From the NCBI RefSeq assembly GCF_025195125.1, contig NZ_JAMGSL010000005.1:124001-188000 (forward strand): a stretch of DNA of 64,000 bases. The letters are read 5' to 3'. The position numbers and the translations under genes were made by a program. Each line of letters begins with the position of its first letter. Positions within the stretch are counted from its first letter, which is position 1. Source of the DNA: Streptomyces sp. Je 1-79. Its GTDB lineage: Bacteria; Actinomycetota; Actinomycetes; Streptomycetales; Streptomycetaceae. Of this stretch, positions 27,541-36,427 are shown piece by piece. The notes under the pieces are model-generated. The model made no database searches, was not told where the DNA came from, and was given only the letters and a program-made list of their open reading frames with translations.

Positions 27541-30465
27541 TCAGGGCCGGGTCGCGCGCTCCAGCGCCAGGAGCACGGACCGATAGCTCCGGCCGGTCGC
27601 CCGCTCCATGCCGATCTCACACATGCGGTTCGCCGACAGATGCATGTCGAACGGACGCGCCGTCACCTCGGCCGCCTCACGCGCCGTGGCCGAGGCCGTC
27701 AGCTCCGGATGCAGCATGCCCCGGTCGCCCGCGAAGGCGCAGCAGCCCGCGTCGGCCGGTACGACGACCTCCTCGGCGCAGGCCCGGGCCAGCGCCGTCA
27801 GCTGCTCCTCATCCCCCAGGTGCCGCATGGAACAGGTCGGATGCACCACGGCGGAGCCCACCGTGCGACGGATCTCCAGCCGGGGCAGCAACTCCTCGGC
27901 GACCCACACCAGCGAGTCGACGACGGTCAGCTCCGCGTGCAACTCCCGGTTGTCGTCGGTGAGGTACGGAACGACCTCGTGGGCGATCCCGAGCGTGCAG
28001 GACGACGCGTCGACCACCAACGGCAGCCGCCCGCCCGCCGTCCAGCCCCAGGCCGCCTCGACGATCCTGTTGGCCATCACCTCGTTGCCGCGCTCGTACC
28101 CCTTGGAGTGCCAGATCGTCGCGCAGCACGTACCGGACACGTCCTGCGGGATCCACACCGGCCGGCCCGCCCGGCCGGCGAGCGCCACCATCGCGTCGGG
28201 GAGGGACGGCCCCCGCGCCCCGTCGGGCCCGCCGAAGATCCGGTTCACACAGGCCGGGTAGTACACGGCGACCGCCGCCGGGCGGTGGGTGCGGGGGAGC
28301 CGGCGGGGCGCCGCGCCCGGGATCTCCGGCAGCCACTCCGGTACGAGATCGGGCCGTACCGCCTTGCGTACCGCGCCCGTCACCGCGCCCAGAAGGCGGT
28401 CGCCGATCCGGTCGGCCGCCGCGACGGCGAGCCGGGCCGAGGCCTCCACGGCCCGGAAGTTCCGCGCCGCGAGCGCCGCCGTCCGCTCCTCGCGCGGCGA
28501 GTGCCGCTCATGGCGGAAGTCCTTCATCAGCGCCCCGGTGTCGATCCCGACCGGGCACGCCAGCTTGCACGTGGAGTCGCCGGCGCAGGTGTCCACGGCG
28601 TCGTAGCCGTAGGACTCCAGGAGGCTCGCCTCCACCGCGGAACCGTCGGCCTGGCGCATCATCTCCCGGCGCAGCACGATGCGCTGACGTGGGGTTGTCG
28701 TCAGATCCTGGCTGGGACAGGTCGGTTCGCAGAAGCCGCACTCGATGCACGGATCGGCGATCGCCTCCACCCGCGGGATCGTCTTGAGGCCGCGGAGATG
28801 GGCCTGCGGATCGCGGTCGAGGACGATCCGGGGTGCGAGCACCCCGTCCGGGTCGATGACCTCCTTGGTCCGCCACATCAGCTCCGTGGCCTTCGTCCCC
28901 CACTCCAGCTCCAGGAAGGGGGCGATGTTGCGGCCGGTGGCGTGCTCGGCCTTGAGGGAGCCGTCGAACCGCTCCACCGTCAGCTTGCAGAACTCGTCCA
29001 TGAACGCGGCGTACCGCGCCACGTCGCGGGGTTCGGCGGCGTCGAAGGCCAGCAGGAAGTGGAGATTGCCGTGGGCGGCGTGACCGGCCACGGCCGCGTC
29101 GAACCCGTGCTGGGCCTGAAGGGCCAGAAGGTCGGCGCAGGCCTCGGCGAGCCGGGCGGGCGGTACGGCGAAGTCCTCGGTGATCAGCGTCGTACCGGAC
29201 GGGCGCGAGCCGCCCACCGCGGTCACGAACGCCTTGCGGGCCTTCCAGTACCCGGCGATGGTCCCCGGGGCGCGGGTGAACGCGTTGTCCACCGAGGCGA
29301 CGGGCGCGACGAGCTCCAGCCCTTCGAGGACAGCGGCGGCCGCCCGTTCGTACGCCTCCAGGGCGGCGGCGTCCTCGGCGCGGAACTCGACCAGGAGGGC
29401 CGACGTCTCCTTGGGCAGCTCCGCCCAGTCGGCGGGGACTCCGGAGACACTGACCGAGGCGCGCAGGGTGTTGCCGTCCATCAGCTCGACGGCGATCGCC
29501 CCGGCCTCGGTGAAGAGCGGCACGGCGGCGGCCGCGGCGGGCAGCGACGGGAAGAACAGCAGCGCGGTGGCGACGTGCCGGTCCAGCGGCAGGGTGTCGA
29601 AGACGACCTCGGAGATGAACCCGAACGTGCCCTCCGAGCCGACCATGAGGCCGCGCAGGATCCGCACCGGCGTCGCGCCGTCCAGGAACGCGTCCAGACG
29701 GTACCCGTTGGTGTTCTTGATGGCGTACTTGGCGCGGATCCGTGCGACCAGCTCCGGATCGGCCTCGATCTCGGCCTTGAGAGCCATCAGCCCCGCGCAC
29801 AGCTGCGGCTCGGCGCGCGCGAGCTCCTCGTCCGCGGCCGGGTCGGCGGTGTCGACCACGGTGCCGCTCGGCAGCACGAAGGTGAGGGAGGCGACGGTCC
29901 GGTACGAGTTCCTGGTCGTCCCCGCCGTCATCCCCGAGGCGTTGTTGGCGACGACCCCGCCGATCGTGCAGGCGACCGCGCTCGCCGGGTCGGGCCCGAG
30001 GACCCGGCCGTGGCGGGCGAGGGCGGCGTTGGCCCGGGCGACGGTGGTGCCGGGGCGGATCCGGGCGCGGGCGCCGTCGTCGAGGACCTCGACCCCCGCC
30101 CAGTGCCTGCGCACGTCGACGAGGATGTCCTCCCCCTGCGCCTGTCCGTTCAGACTCGTCCCGGCCGCCCGGAAGACCACCTCGCGGCCCTTGCCGTGGG
30201 CGTACGAGAGGAGGGCGGAGATGTCGTCGATGTCCTCCGCGACCACCACGACCTGCGGGACGAAGCGGTAGGGACTGGCGTCGGAGGCGTACCGCACCAG
30301 GTCGGAGATCTTCGAGAGGACCTTCTCGGGGCCGAGGAGCGCCACCAGTTCCTCCCGCAGCACGCGCGGCGTGCCCTTGGACTGGAGATCGGGGACCCGG
30401 TCGGGAGCCGGACTCCGCTTCGTAGCGGCGCGCAGGGCCTGCGGGTTCGGCTCCAGCAGTGGCAT
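27541..30465 (-). CDS. FAD-linked oxidase fused to Fe-S/CCG domains (D-2-hydroxyacid dehydrogenase, YdiJ-like)
   Basis: 974-residue membrane-peripheral dehydrogenase. The N-terminal PCMH-type FAD-binding domain (about 55-235) includes RAAGTSLNGQAQG and NNASGMTAG; the FAD-oxidase C-terminal domain follows. From about 570 come two ferredoxin-type clusters (CIECGFCEPTCP and CAGDSTCKLACP), then cysteine-rich CCG repeats (YPACVN, GTCCAT, HPTCSMRH, DAGCCAFAGDRG) to the end. The layout matches E. coli YdiJ, reported as a D-2-hydroxyglutarate dehydrogenase, and D-lactate dehydrogenases. The ATG at 30463-30465 has a GAGGGGAG site and lies 37 bp after the MarR gene on the same strand, so the two probably form an operon. 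Confidence 0.88.
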   Translation of the reverse strand: MPLLEPNPQALRAATKRSPAPDRVPDLQSKGTPRVLREELVALLGPEKVLSKISDLVRYASDASPYRFVPQVVVVAEDIDDISALLSYAHGKGREVVFRAAGTSLNGQAQGEDILVDVRRHWAGVEVLDDGARARIRPGTTVARANAALARHGRVLGPDPASAVACTIGGVVANNASGMTAGTTRNSYRTVASLTFVLPSGTVVDTADPAADEELARAEPQLCAGLMALKAEIEADPELVARIRAKYAIKNTNGYRLDAFLDGATPVRILRGLMVGSEGTFGFISEVVFDTLPLDRHVATALLFFPSLPAAAAAVPLFTEAGAIAVELMDGNTLRASVSVSGVPADWAELPKETSALLVEFRAEDAAALEAYERAAAAVLEGLELVAPVASVDNAFTRAPGTIAGYWKARKAFVTAVGGSRPSGTTLITEDFAVPPARLAEACADLLALQAQHGFDAAVAGHAAHGNLHFLLAFDAAEPRDVARYAAFMDEFCKLTVERFDGSLKAEHATGRNIAPFLELEWGTKATELMWRTKEVIDPDGVLAPRIVLDRDPQAHLRGLKTIPRVEAIADPCIECGFCEPTCPSQDLTTTPRQRIVLRREMMRQADGSAVEASLLESYGYDAVDTCAGDSTCKLACPVGIDTGALMKDFRHERHSPREERTAALAARNFRAVEASARLAVAAADRIGDRLLGAVTGAVRKAVRPDLVPEWLPEIPGAAPRRLPRTHRPAAVAVYYPACVNRIFGGPDGARGPSLPDAMVALAGRAGRPVWIPQDVSGTCCATIWHSKGYERGNEVMANRIVEAAWGWTAGGRLPLVVDASSCTLGIAHEVVPYLTDDNRELHAELTVVDSLVWVAEELLPRLEIRRTVGSAVVHPTCSMRHLGDEEQLTALARACAEEVVVPADAGCCAFAGDRGMLHPELTASATAREAAEVTARPFDMHLSANRMCEIGMERATGRSYRSVLLALERATRP

Positions 30466-30502
30466 GGCACGGCTCCCCTCGGCGCTCCGGGCGCCCGCGC
30501 GG

Positions 30503-30946
30503 TCAGCAGCGGCGCTCCGGCACATGGTCGACCAGAGCGGACAGCAGACCTTCGAGCACCTCGCGCTGGTCGACGGTCAATGGAGCAAGGATGTCCTCTG
30601 CGGCGGCCCTGCGCGCGCTTCGCAACGCGCGCAGGGTGTCCCGACCGGCGTCGGTGAGCTCGATCCTGACCACCCGTCGGTTGGTCGGATCGGCGACGCG
30701 GCGCACCCGGCCGGCCGCCTCCAGCCCGTCCACGACACTCGTGACGGCCCGGGGGACGACCTCCAGGCGCTCGGCGAGATCCGCCATCCGGGGCGGGTGC
30801 TCGTAGTGCGCGACCGTGCGCAGCAGCCGAGACTGGGCCGGTGTGATGCCGACCGGCTCCAGGAGCCGCTTCTGGCTGCGCTGCAGCCGTCGGGTGAGGC
30901 GGAGCAGCTGCTCGGCGAGAAGGCCGTCGGCGTCGGGGGTGTCCAT
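30503..30946 (-). CDS. MarR-family transcriptional regulator
   Basis: 147-residue winged-helix regulator. The DNA-recognition part is PRMADLAERLEVVPRAVTSV (about 52-71) with the wing RVADPTNRRVVRIELT (about 82-97). It faces an ABC exporter gene across a 96-bp gap that contains an inverted repeat overlapping the exporter promoter, so it probably represses the exporter and itself until a ligand binds. It also precedes the FAD/Fe-S dehydrogenase gene on its own strand. Confidence 0.9.
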   Translation of the reverse strand: MDTPDADGLLAEQLLRLTRRLQRSQKRLLEPVGITPAQSRLLRTVAHYEHPPRMADLAERLEVVPRAVTSVVDGLEAAGRVRRVADPTNRRVVRIELTDAGRDTLRALRSARRAAAEDILAPLTVDQREVLEGLLSALVDHVPERRC

Positions 30947-30971
30947 GGCGGAAACAATATCAGGACCATGT

Positions 30972-31004
30972 TCATTGTGAGTATGGGTAACAATGAGCTA
31001 TGCT
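30972..31004 (+). promoter_or_regulatory. ABC exporter promoter overlapped by a probable MarR operator
   Basis: TCATTGT (30972-30978) and ACAATGA (30990-30996) are exact reverse complements. They overlap the -35 TTGTGA (30975-30980) and spacer of a promoter whose -10 is TATGCT (30999-31004, 18-bp spacer). The exporter ATG is at 31043. Confidence 0.68.
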
Positions 31005-31042
31005 CTGATCGATCTGATTGCTCTCACCCCTCGTAGGAGCCC

Positions 31043-32878
31043 ATGCGCCCCCATGAAGAGTCCGAATGGACACCCCCACCGCGCGATCCCGCGCAGCCGA
31101 AGGAGCCCGCGCAGACGCGGCGCATCCTGCGGCTCTTCCGTCCCTACCGCGGCCGGCTCGCGCTCGTCGGCCTGCTCGTCGGCGCCTCGTCCCTGGTGAC
31201 GGTCGCCTCGCCGTTCCTCCTCAAGGAAATCCTCGACACCGCCATCCCGCAGGGCCGGACCGGGCTGCTCAGCCTGCTCGCCCTCGGCATGATCGTCATC
31301 GCCGTGACGACCAGCGTCTTCGGCGTGCTCCAGACCCTCATCTCCACCACCGTCGGCCAGCGGGTGATGCACGACCTGCGCACCGCGGTCTACGCGCAGC
31401 TGCAGCGGATGCCGCTCGCCTTCTTCACCCGTACGCGCACGGGCGAGGTCCAGTCCCGGATCGCCAACGACATCGGCGGCATGCAGGCGACGGTCACCTC
31501 GACCGCCACCTCCCTCGTCTCGAACCTCACCGCCGTCGTCGCCACCGTCGCCGCGATGCTCGCGCTCGACTGGCGGCTGACCGTCGTCTCGCTGCTCCTG
31601 CTGCCGGTCTTCGTCTGGATCAGCCGCCGCGTGGGCCGCGAGCGCAAGCGGATCACCACCCAGCGGCAGAAGCAGATGGCCGTCATGGCCGCGACCGTCA
31701 CCGAGTCGCTCTCCGTCAGCGGCATCCTGCTCGGCCGCACCATGGGCCGTTCCGACTCGCTGACCAAGTCCTTCGCCGAGGAGTCCGAGCGCCTCGTCGA
31801 CCTCGAAGTGCGCTCCTCCATGGCCGGACGCTGGCGGATGTCCACCATCGGCATCGTCATGGCCGCGATGCCCGCGCTGATCTACTGGGCCGCGGGCTTC
31901 GCCCTCCAGACCGGAGGCCCGGCCATCTCGCTGGGCACGCTGGTCGCCTTCGTCTCGCTCCAGCAGGGCCTGTTCCGCCCGGCCGTGAGCCTGCTGTCCA
32001 CGGGCGTCCAGATGCAGACCTCCCTCGCGCTCTTCCAGCGGATCTTCGAGTACCTCGACCTGCCCGTCGACATCACCGAGCCCGAGGATCCGGTCCGCCT
32101 GGAGAAGATCAGCGGCGAGGTGACGTTCGAGAACGTCGACTTCCGCTACGACGCCGACGCGCCCGGCCGTCCGACGCTCGACACCATCGCCCTGGCCGTC
32201 CCGGCGGGCGGCAGCCTCGCGGTGGTCGGACCCACCGGCTCCGGAAAGTCCACCCTCAGCTATCTGGTGCCCCGGCTCTACGACGTGACCGGCGGCCGGG
32301 TCCTGATCGACGGCGTCGACGTCCGCGAGCTCGACTTCGACACCCTCGCCCGGGCGGTGGGCGTGGTCTCCCAGGAGACGTATCTCTTCCACGCCTCCGT
32401 CGCCGACAACCTGCGCTTCGCCAAGCCCGACGCCACGGACGAGGAGATCCGTGCCGCCGCCCGCGCCGCGCAGATCCACGACCACATCGCCGGACTGCCC
32501 GAGGGGTACGACACCCTCGTCGGCGAACGCGGCTACCGCTTCTCTGGCGGCGAGAAGCAGCGCCTCGCGATCGCCCGCACCATTCTGCGCGACCCGCCCG
32601 TCCTCATTCTCGACGAGGCGACCAGCGCGCTGGACACCCGTACGGAACACGCCGTGCAGCAGGCCATCGACGCCCTCTCGGCCGGACGCACCACCATCAC
32701 CATCGCCCACCGGCTCTCCACCGTCCGGGACGCGGACCAGATCGTGGTCCTCGAAGCCGGCCGGATCGCCGAGCGCGGCACGCACGAGGAGCTCCTCGCC
32801 CGGGACGGCCGGTACGCAGCACTGGTGCGCCGTGACGAACACACGAACGCGGGAGCGGTTGTTCCCCAGAACGTGTGA
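31043..32878 (+). CDS. ABC exporter, fused permease-ATPase
   Basis: 611-residue half-transporter of the multidrug/lipid exporter type. The transmembrane domain with six helices covers about 30-320. The ATPase has Walker A GPTGSGKST (near 395), signature FSGGEKQRLAIAR (near 498), Walker B VLILDEATSALD and H-loop IAHRLST, all canonical, so a homodimer should have two active sites. The N-terminal 25 residues are charged and proline-rich. Divergent MarR regulation suggests induction by the exported compound, which is not identifiable from sequence. Confidence 0.92.
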   Translation: MRPHEESEWTPPPRDPAQPKEPAQTRRILRLFRPYRGRLALVGLLVGASSLVTVASPFLLKEILDTAIPQGRTGLLSLLALGMIVIAVTTSVFGVLQTLISTTVGQRVMHDLRTAVYAQLQRMPLAFFTRTRTGEVQSRIANDIGGMQATVTSTATSLVSNLTAVVATVAAMLALDWRLTVVSLLLLPVFVWISRRVGRERKRITTQRQKQMAVMAATVTESLSVSGILLGRTMGRSDSLTKSFAEESERLVDLEVRSSMAGRWRMSTIGIVMAAMPALIYWAAGFALQTGGPAISLGTLVAFVSLQQGLFRPAVSLLSTGVQMQTSLALFQRIFEYLDLPVDITEPEDPVRLEKISGEVTFENVDFRYDADAPGRPTLDTIALAVPAGGSLAVVGPTGSGKSTLSYLVPRLYDVTGGRVLIDGVDVRELDFDTLARAVGVVSQETYLFHASVADNLRFAKPDATDEEIRAAARAAQIHDHIAGLPEGYDTLVGERGYRFSGGEKQRLAIARTILRDPPVLILDEATSALDTRTEHAVQQAIDALSAGRTTITIAHRLSTVRDADQIVVLEAGRIAERGTHEELLARDGRYAALVRRDEHTNAGAVVPQNV

Positions 32879-33004
32879 TCGTTCCCGAATTCGTTGCTCA
32901 ACTCCCTTGTGGCGACTGATGATTACGGTGCGCAAGCGACGGGCTGCAGACCGCGACCGCGCACTGTCCCGCAGATGTATCTCGCACAAGGAGAACGCAC
33001 CACC

Positions 33005-33064
33005 ATGAACGTCATCACCAACCTGCTCGCCGGCGTCTTCCACTTCCTGGGCTGGCTCGTCTGA
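33005..33064 (+). CDS. 19-residue hydrophobic peptide (small ORF)
   Basis: Encodes MNVITNLLAGVFHFLGWLV. An AAGGAG ribosome site (beginning at 32988) precedes the ATG and a strong hairpin follows the stop, so it looks like a complete small transcription unit rather than a chance frame. The peptide is uncharged apart from one His and could be an amphipathic or membrane-inserting helix. I do not recognise a family. It lies 126 bp after the exporter gene on the same strand. Confidence 0.5.
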   Translation: MNVITNLLAGVFHFLGWLV

Positions 33065-33084
33065 CCTGACGCCCGGCAGGAGAG

Positions 33085-33126
33085 CGGCGCCGTCGGGTTC
33101 CCCGTCCCAGGGGACCGGCGGCGCCG
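33085..33126 (+). terminator. Hairpin after the 19-residue ORF
   Basis: Imperfect stem between 33085-33103 and 33110-33126 (CGGCGCCG…TCCCC with GGGGA…CGGCGCCG), short loop. It lies between the small ORF and mltG. Confidence 0.55.
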
Positions 33127-33177
33127 CCACATGTGCGGCTCCCCGGTTTCGCGGCTGAGCCGGGTTAGCGTGCGCCC

Positions 33178-34053
33178 ATGACGCACCGGACCTGGCAGCC
33201 CGCACACCGTCGTCGCCGCCCCCGGCTCACCCGGCTCGGCCGGTTCGCCCTGCTCCTGGGGGCGGGCATCGCCGTGGCCGCGGCGATCACCATCCCCTTG
33301 ATGCTGCTCTTCGGCGAGGAGGAGCGTGCCCCCGTTCCCGTCCCCGAGAAGCGGCGGACCCTACTCGTCCCGGAGGGCTGGCGGGCGGGTCAGGTGTACG
33401 CGGCCGTGGACCGCTCCCTCGGCCTCCCCGAAGGCACCACCCGCCAGGCGGCGGACGTCCGCGCCGCCACGCTGGGTCTGCCGGCCGCGGCCGGGGGGAA
33501 CCCGGAGGGGTACCTCTTCCCGGCGACGTACCCGATGGAGCCCGCGACGACCCCGGAGGGCCTGCTGCGGTACATGGTCCAGACGGCGGGCAAACGTTTC
33601 GGCACCGATCACATCACCGCCGGCGCCCAGCGCAACGGGGTGAGCGTGCACCAGACCGTGATCATCGCCAGCATCGTCCAGGCCGAGGCCGACAGCGGTG
33701 AGGACATGACCAAGGTCGCCCGCGTCGTCTACAACCGCCTCAAGCGCGGGATGGCGCTCCAGATGGACTCGACGCTGAACTACGCCCTGGGGCGCTCCAC
33801 CGTCGACACCACGCACGCGGACACCAGGATCGACAGCCCGTACAACACCTACGAGCGCCCCGGACTGCCGCCCAGCCCGATCGGGAACCCGGGGGAGCAG
33901 GCCATGGCGGCGTCCATCGAGCCGGCGAAGGGCGACTGGCTGTACTTCGTGACCGTGAAGCCGGGCGACACCCGCTTCACCGCCGACTACGCCGAACACC
34001 AGGCGAACGTGGAGGAGTTCAACGCCCACCGCCGCGCGGCGAAACAGGGCTGA
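33178..34053 (+). CDS. Short MltG-like endolytic murein transglycosylase
   Basis: 291-residue inner-membrane lytic transglycosylase of the MltG/YceG family, thought to cut nascent glycan strands. One transmembrane helix (about 22-45) anchors an extracytoplasmic domain. The catalytic Glu is probably Glu170 in IIASIVQAEA, and the signature DSPYNTYERPGLPPSPIGNPG region follows near 220. It lacks the long N-terminal extension of typical Streptomyces MltG proteins and is not next to the aroE/ruvX genes usually seen with mltG, so this may be a second, shorter paralog. Convergent with the flavin monooxygenase gene, with only 1 bp between the stops. Confidence 0.85.
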   Translation: MTHRTWQPAHRRRRPRLTRLGRFALLLGAGIAVAAAITIPLMLLFGEEERAPVPVPEKRRTLLVPEGWRAGQVYAAVDRSLGLPEGTTRQAADVRAATLGLPAAAGGNPEGYLFPATYPMEPATTPEGLLRYMVQTAGKRFGTDHITAGAQRNGVSVHQTVIIASIVQAEADSGEDMTKVARVVYNRLKRGMALQMDSTLNYALGRSTVDTTHADTRIDSPYNTYERPGLPPSPIGNPGEQAMAASIEPAKGDWLYFVTVKPGDTRFTADYAEHQANVEEFNAHRRAAKQG

Positions 34054-34054
34054 T

Positions 34055-35158
34055 CTACGCGGTCGCCACGGGCTCCCGCGCCAGCAGGTGCCGGATCTCG
34101 GCGACGGCCGTGCGTCCGGCCCGGTTCGCGCCGATGGTCGAGGCCGAAGGCCCGTAGCCGACGAGGTGGACGCGCTCGTCCCGGGCCGCCCGCGTGCCCT
34201 CGATCCGTATGCCGCCGCCCGGCTCGCGCAGCCTGAGCGGGGCCAGGTGGTCGATGGCGGCGCGGAAGCCGGTCGCCCAGAGGATCACGTCGGCGTCGAC
34301 GGTCCCGCCGTCGGCCCAGACCACGCCGGTCGGCGTGATCCGGTCGAACATCGGGTGGCGGTCCAGGACGCCCCGCGCGCGTGCGTCGCGGATCGCGTCG
34401 GTGAGCGGAAGCCCGGTGACGGAGACGACGCTCTGCGGCGGCAGCCCGCGCCGTACCCGCTCCTCGACCAGCGCGACCGCCGCCCGGCCGGCCATCTCGT
34501 TGAACGGGCCCTCGCGGTAGACGGGCTCGCGCCGGGTCACCCAGGTGGTCTCGGCCGCGACCTCGGCGATCTCCATCAGATGCTGCGTCCCGGACGCGCC
34601 GCCGCCGACCACGATCACCCGCAGACCGGCGAACTCCTCGGGCCCGGGGTAGTTCGCGGTGTGCAGCTGGCGGCCGCGGAAGGTCTCCTGGCCCTGGTAG
34701 CGGGGCCAGAAGGGGCGGTCCCAGGTGCCGGTGGCGTTGATCAGGGCACGAGCGGCGTACGCCCCCTCCGAGGTCTCGACGAGCAGCCGCCCGCCCTCGC
34801 CCTCACGGACGGCGCTCACCGCCACGGGCCGGTGGACGCGCAGATCGAAGCGCTCCTCGTACGCCGTGAAGTACTCCCCGATCACCTCGGACGAGGGCCG
34901 GCGGCCGTCGGCGCCGGTCAGCTCCATCCCGGGCAGCGCGTGCATTCCGTGGACCTTGCCGTAGGTGAGCGAGGGCCAGCGGAACTGCCAGGCACCACCG
35001 GGTCGCGGCGCGTGGTCGAGGACGACGAAGTCGCGATCGGGCGCGAGGCCCGTGCGGCGCAGGTGGTAGGCGGCGGAGAGCCCCGCCTGCCCGGCACCGA
35101 TCACGACCACGTCGACGTCTCGTACATCCTGCCCGCTCTCAACCCCGAAATCGTTCAC
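34055..35158 (-). CDS. Flavin-containing monooxygenase-like NAD(P)/FAD oxidoreductase
   Basis: 367-residue two-dinucleotide-domain flavoprotein. FAD-binding VVVIGAGQAGLSAAYHL lies at about 17-33, NADP-binding VIVVGGGASGTQHL near 180-193, and the ATG motif LWATGF near 315. Members oxygenate soft nucleophiles such as sulfur or nitrogen. The GTG start (35156-35158) has GGTGG upstream. It is the last gene after ssuD (57 bp gap) on the same strand, so it may take part in organosulfur oxidation; that role is inferred from position only. Confidence 0.85.
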   Translation of the reverse strand: MNDFGVESGQDVRDVDVVVIGAGQAGLSAAYHLRRTGLAPDRDFVVLDHAPRPGGAWQFRWPSLTYGKVHGMHALPGMELTGADGRRPSSEVIGEYFTAYEERFDLRVHRPVAVSAVREGEGGRLLVETSEGAYAARALINATGTWDRPFWPRYQGQETFRGRQLHTANYPGPEEFAGLRVIVVGGGASGTQHLMEIAEVAAETTWVTRREPVYREGPFNEMAGRAAVALVEERVRRGLPPQSVVSVTGLPLTDAIRDARARGVLDRHPMFDRITPTGVVWADGGTVDADVILWATGFRAAIDHLAPLRLREPGGGIRIEGTRAARDERVHLVGYGPSASTIGANRAGRTAVAEIRHLLAREPVATA

Positions 35159-35215
35159 GATTCCACCAACCGGGGAGCGGGCCGGGATCTTCCCGACACG
35201 GCGAAGGCTCGTCCG

Positions 35216-36427
35216 TCACCGCCCTCCGGCCACGAGGAGCGGGGCCCCACCGGGCGCGGAGGCCGGACGGCCGTTGGCCGCAGGGACGCCGAGCAGCGGC
35301 GAAGCGGGGATCCTGGGCAGCAGACCGCGCGCCGCCAGCTCCGGCGTCACACCCTCCCCGAACCAGTACGCCTCCTCCAGATGCGGGTACCCGGACAGGA
35401 CGAAGTGCTCCACACCCAGGTCGTGGTACTCCTCGATCCGGTCGGCGACATCGGCGTGGCTGCCCACGAGCGCGGTACCGGCCCCGCCTCGTACGAGACC
35501 CACACCCGCCCACAGGTTCGGGCTGATCTCCAGCTTGTCCCGCTCCAGCGAGCCGCCGCCGTGCAGCGCCAGCATCCGCTGCTGACCGACCGACTCGCTC
35601 CGGCCCAGCGTCTGCTGCGCCGCCGCGATCGTCTCCGCGTCGAGGTCGGACAGCAGCCGGTCCGCGACCGACCACGCCTCGCGCGCGGAGTCCCGCGAGA
35701 TGGTGTGCAGCCGGACGCCGAACCGCACCTCACGCCCGCGCTCCTCGGCGAGCCTCCTGATCCAGTCGATCTTCCCCTTGACCTGCCACGGCGGCTCGCC
35801 CCAGGTCAGATACACATCCGCGTGCTCGGCCGCGACCGGCCCGGCGGCCGCGGACGAACCGCCGAAGAAGATCTCCGGGAGCGGATCCGGCGGCAGCGCG
35901 GTGAGCCCGCCCTCCACCTGGTAGTGCTCGCCCTCGAAGTCGAACGGAGAGCCGCTCCACGCGCCGCGTACGACCGAGAGGAACTCGGCCGTGCGGGCGT
36001 AGCGCCGGTCGTGGTCCAGGTGGTCGCCGAAGCGCCGCTGCTCCACCGAGTCGCCGCCGGTCACCACGTTGAGCAGCAGCCGCCCCCGGGTGATCCGCTG
36101 GTACGTGGCGGCCATCTGCGCCGCGAGCACGGGCGAGATCACCCCCGGCCGGAACGCCACGAGGAACTTGAGCCGCTCCGTGTGCTGGGCGAGTGCCGCC
36201 GTCGTCAGCCAGGCGTCCTCGCACCACGTCCCGGTCGGCGTCAGCACGGCCTCGAAGCCCAGCTGCTCGGCCGCCTTGGCGATCTGCGCCAGATACTCGA
36301 TGTCGGGCGCGCGTACGCCGGTCACGGTCCCGGACCGGGTGATGCCGCCGTCGGTGTAGGCGTGCCGGTCGACGAGCGTACGGCCGTCGCCGCCGGTCGG
36401 CAGGAACCAGTGCAGGTGGACGGTCAT
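35216..36427 (-). CDS. ssuD: FMNH2-dependent alkanesulfonate monooxygenase
   Basis: 403-residue luciferase-like TIM-barrel enzyme that uses reduced flavin and O2 to split alkanesulfonates into aldehyde and sulfite. HLHWFLPTGGDGR (4-16) is the diagnostic SsuD start, followed by EAVLTPTGTWCEDAWLT with the active-site Cys region, LLLNVVTGGD, and GVRLHTISRDSA. It is a little longer than E. coli SsuD because of a Pro/Ala/Gly-rich tail. Its ATG overlaps the ssuA stop (ATGA), so the genes are coupled. No flavin reductase gene (ssuE) is present here. Confidence 0.93.
   Translation of the reverse strand: MTVHLHWFLPTGGDGRTLVDRHAYTDGGITRSGTVTGVRAPDIEYLAQIAKAAEQLGFEAVLTPTGTWCEDAWLTTAALAQHTERLKFLVAFRPGVISPVLAAQMAATYQRITRGRLLLNVVTGGDSVEQRRFGDHLDHDRRYARTAEFLSVVRGAWSGSPFDFEGEHYQVEGGLTALPPDPLPEIFFGGSSAAAGPVAAEHADVYLTWGEPPWQVKGKIDWIRRLAEERGREVRFGVRLHTISRDSAREAWSVADRLLSDLDAETIAAAQQTLGRSESVGQQRMLALHGGGSLERDKLEISPNLWAGVGLVRGGAGTALVGSHADVADRIEEYHDLGVEHFVLSGYPHLEEAYWFGEGVTPELAARGLLPRIPASPLLGVPAANGRPASAPGGAPLLVAGGR

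Noticed and set aside
27409..30657. A 1082-codon plus-strand open frame opposite the FAD/Fe-S dehydrogenase
   Set aside because: Shadow frame of a gene with clear FAD and Fe-S motifs; no recognisable protein features.
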